A stretch of 25,020 nucleotides of DNA from contig JAZTZP010000152.1 in NCBI GenBank assembly GCA_045637525.1, forward strand, positions 1-25,020, given 5' to 3'. The translations under genes and the position numbers were made by a program. Positions 24,721 to 25,020 of the stretch are shown piece by piece. Source of the DNA: JAZTZP01 sp045637525. GTDB taxonomy: Bacteria > Bacillota > Clostridia > UBA1381. Each line of letters starts with the position of its first letter. The first letter of the stretch is position 1. The notes beneath the pieces were generated by a model that made no database searches, was not told the DNA's origin, and worked only from the letters and a program-made list of their open reading frames with translations.

Positions 24721-24800
24721 TGCAAAACATAAGCCATGGACTTCGCATTGATTACATCTACGGCTCACACCGTGATTTTGGACTCAAACGACCGAAATGA
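24720..24800 (+). CDS. Possible 26-codon ORF coupled to the acetyltransferase gene
   Basis: An ATG overlaps the previous stop by one base (TAATG) and opens MQNISHGLRIDYIYGSHRDF and six more residues before TGA. The overlap would allow coupled re-initiation. I recognise no family. It may equally be a remnant of a lost 3' gene or chance. Confidence 0.2.
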   Translation: MQNISHGLRIDYIYGSHRDFGLKRPK

Positions 24801-24809
24801 CGATACATC

Positions 24810-24838
24810 TTGTTTGGTTTATCATTTTATGCTATAAT
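24810..24838 (+). promoter_or_regulatory. Probable promoter of the right-edge gene (extended -10)
   Basis: TTGTTT (24810-24815) and a perfect TATAAT (24833-24838) are 17 bp apart; TGC immediately before the -10 gives an extended -10. It lies about 20 nt before the GTG start. Confidence 0.6.
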
Positions 24839-24858
24839 TAAACCAAGGTGGTGGTATT

Positions 24859-25020
24859 GTGCATAAGGTAGATAAGAAAAAACTTTTTTGTTTAATTTCT
24901 CTGTTCCTTATTTTGTTAATATTATTTCATCTGATATTCACCGCAATTAGTATTGTAAACTACGGTAGAATAGATGAAAAAGCATCTTCCGATGTTGCTA
25001 TTATTTTAGGTGCCGGCACA
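24859..25020 (+). CDS. YdcF/SanA-like (DUF218) membrane protein, N-terminal part
   Basis: An open frame of 54 codons runs off the right edge. It starts at GTG 24859 after AAGGTGGTG. Residues 1-8 are basic (HKVDKKK), 9-33 form one TM helix (LFCLISLFLILLILFHLIF), and DVAIILGAGT (45-54) matches the opening strand of the DUF218/SanA/ElyC domain. That family is linked to envelope biogenesis, for example vancomycin exclusion and lipid carrier recycling. The family call rests on a short piece, so it is provisional. Confidence 0.65.
   Translation, partial: MHKVDKKKLFCLISLFLILLILFHLIFTAISIVNYGRIDEKASSDVAIILGAGT

Overview
The window looks like chromosome from a low-to-mid GC, anaerobic Gram-positive of the Clostridia (Bacillota), probably a gut lineage. 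Support comes from strong A/T-rich sigma-A-type promoters, GGAGG ribosome binding sites, a paired GlgC/GlgD, a glmU-pth-mfd cluster, an LCP protein, and hairpin-rich intergenic repeats of the kind I associate with gut Clostridia. No phage, plasmid or IS transposase gene is visible.

Region 1 (1-4091, minus strand) is the accessory part. One strong promoter drives a small ribbon-helix-helix protein, an SPFH/band-7 protein with a C-terminal SHOCT helix pair, a five-TM protein with an extracytoplasmic TPR-like stalk and a DUF6273-like domain, and a zinc-ribbon/TIR-domain protein that runs off the left edge. The TIR protein has a single TM segment after its TIR domain and then begins the same TPR-like stalk as its neighbour. 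This resembles a receptor with its TIR domain in the cytoplasm. It is the best candidate here for an undescribed (defence or envelope-stress) system. The architecture is read from sequence; the function is inference.

Region 2 (4422-8911, plus strand) is the glycogen operon glgB-glgC-glgD. It has its own promoter, a leader with a long inverted repeat, and a clear terminator after glgD. Synthase (glgA) and phosphorylase are not in the window. The 8912-9384 gap holds a 271-bp non-coding element with nested perfect terminal inverted repeats.

Region 3 (9385-23415, minus strand) is a long leftward housekeeping block: LCP wall-polymer transferase, truB, ribF, glmU, pth, mfd, a parvulin-type lipoprotein, uvrC, a laccase-domain (PgeF/YlmD-like) protein, and finally a GH28-like beta-helix protein. 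Genes from pth through pgeF are tightly packed (4-nt overlap to 26-nt gaps). Envelope precursor synthesis (GlmU, LCP), translation (TruB, Pth), flavin synthesis (RibF) and DNA repair (Mfd, UvrC) are combined.

Region 4 (23526-25020, plus strand) starts with a tRNA-Arg(ACG) that has its own promoter and a terminator hairpin. It has an unusual C-C mismatch in the T stem. Next come an array of ATGAAG-spaced small palindromes, an AAC(3)-family acetyltransferase, and the start of a YdcF/SanA-like (DUF218) membrane protein cut by the right edge.
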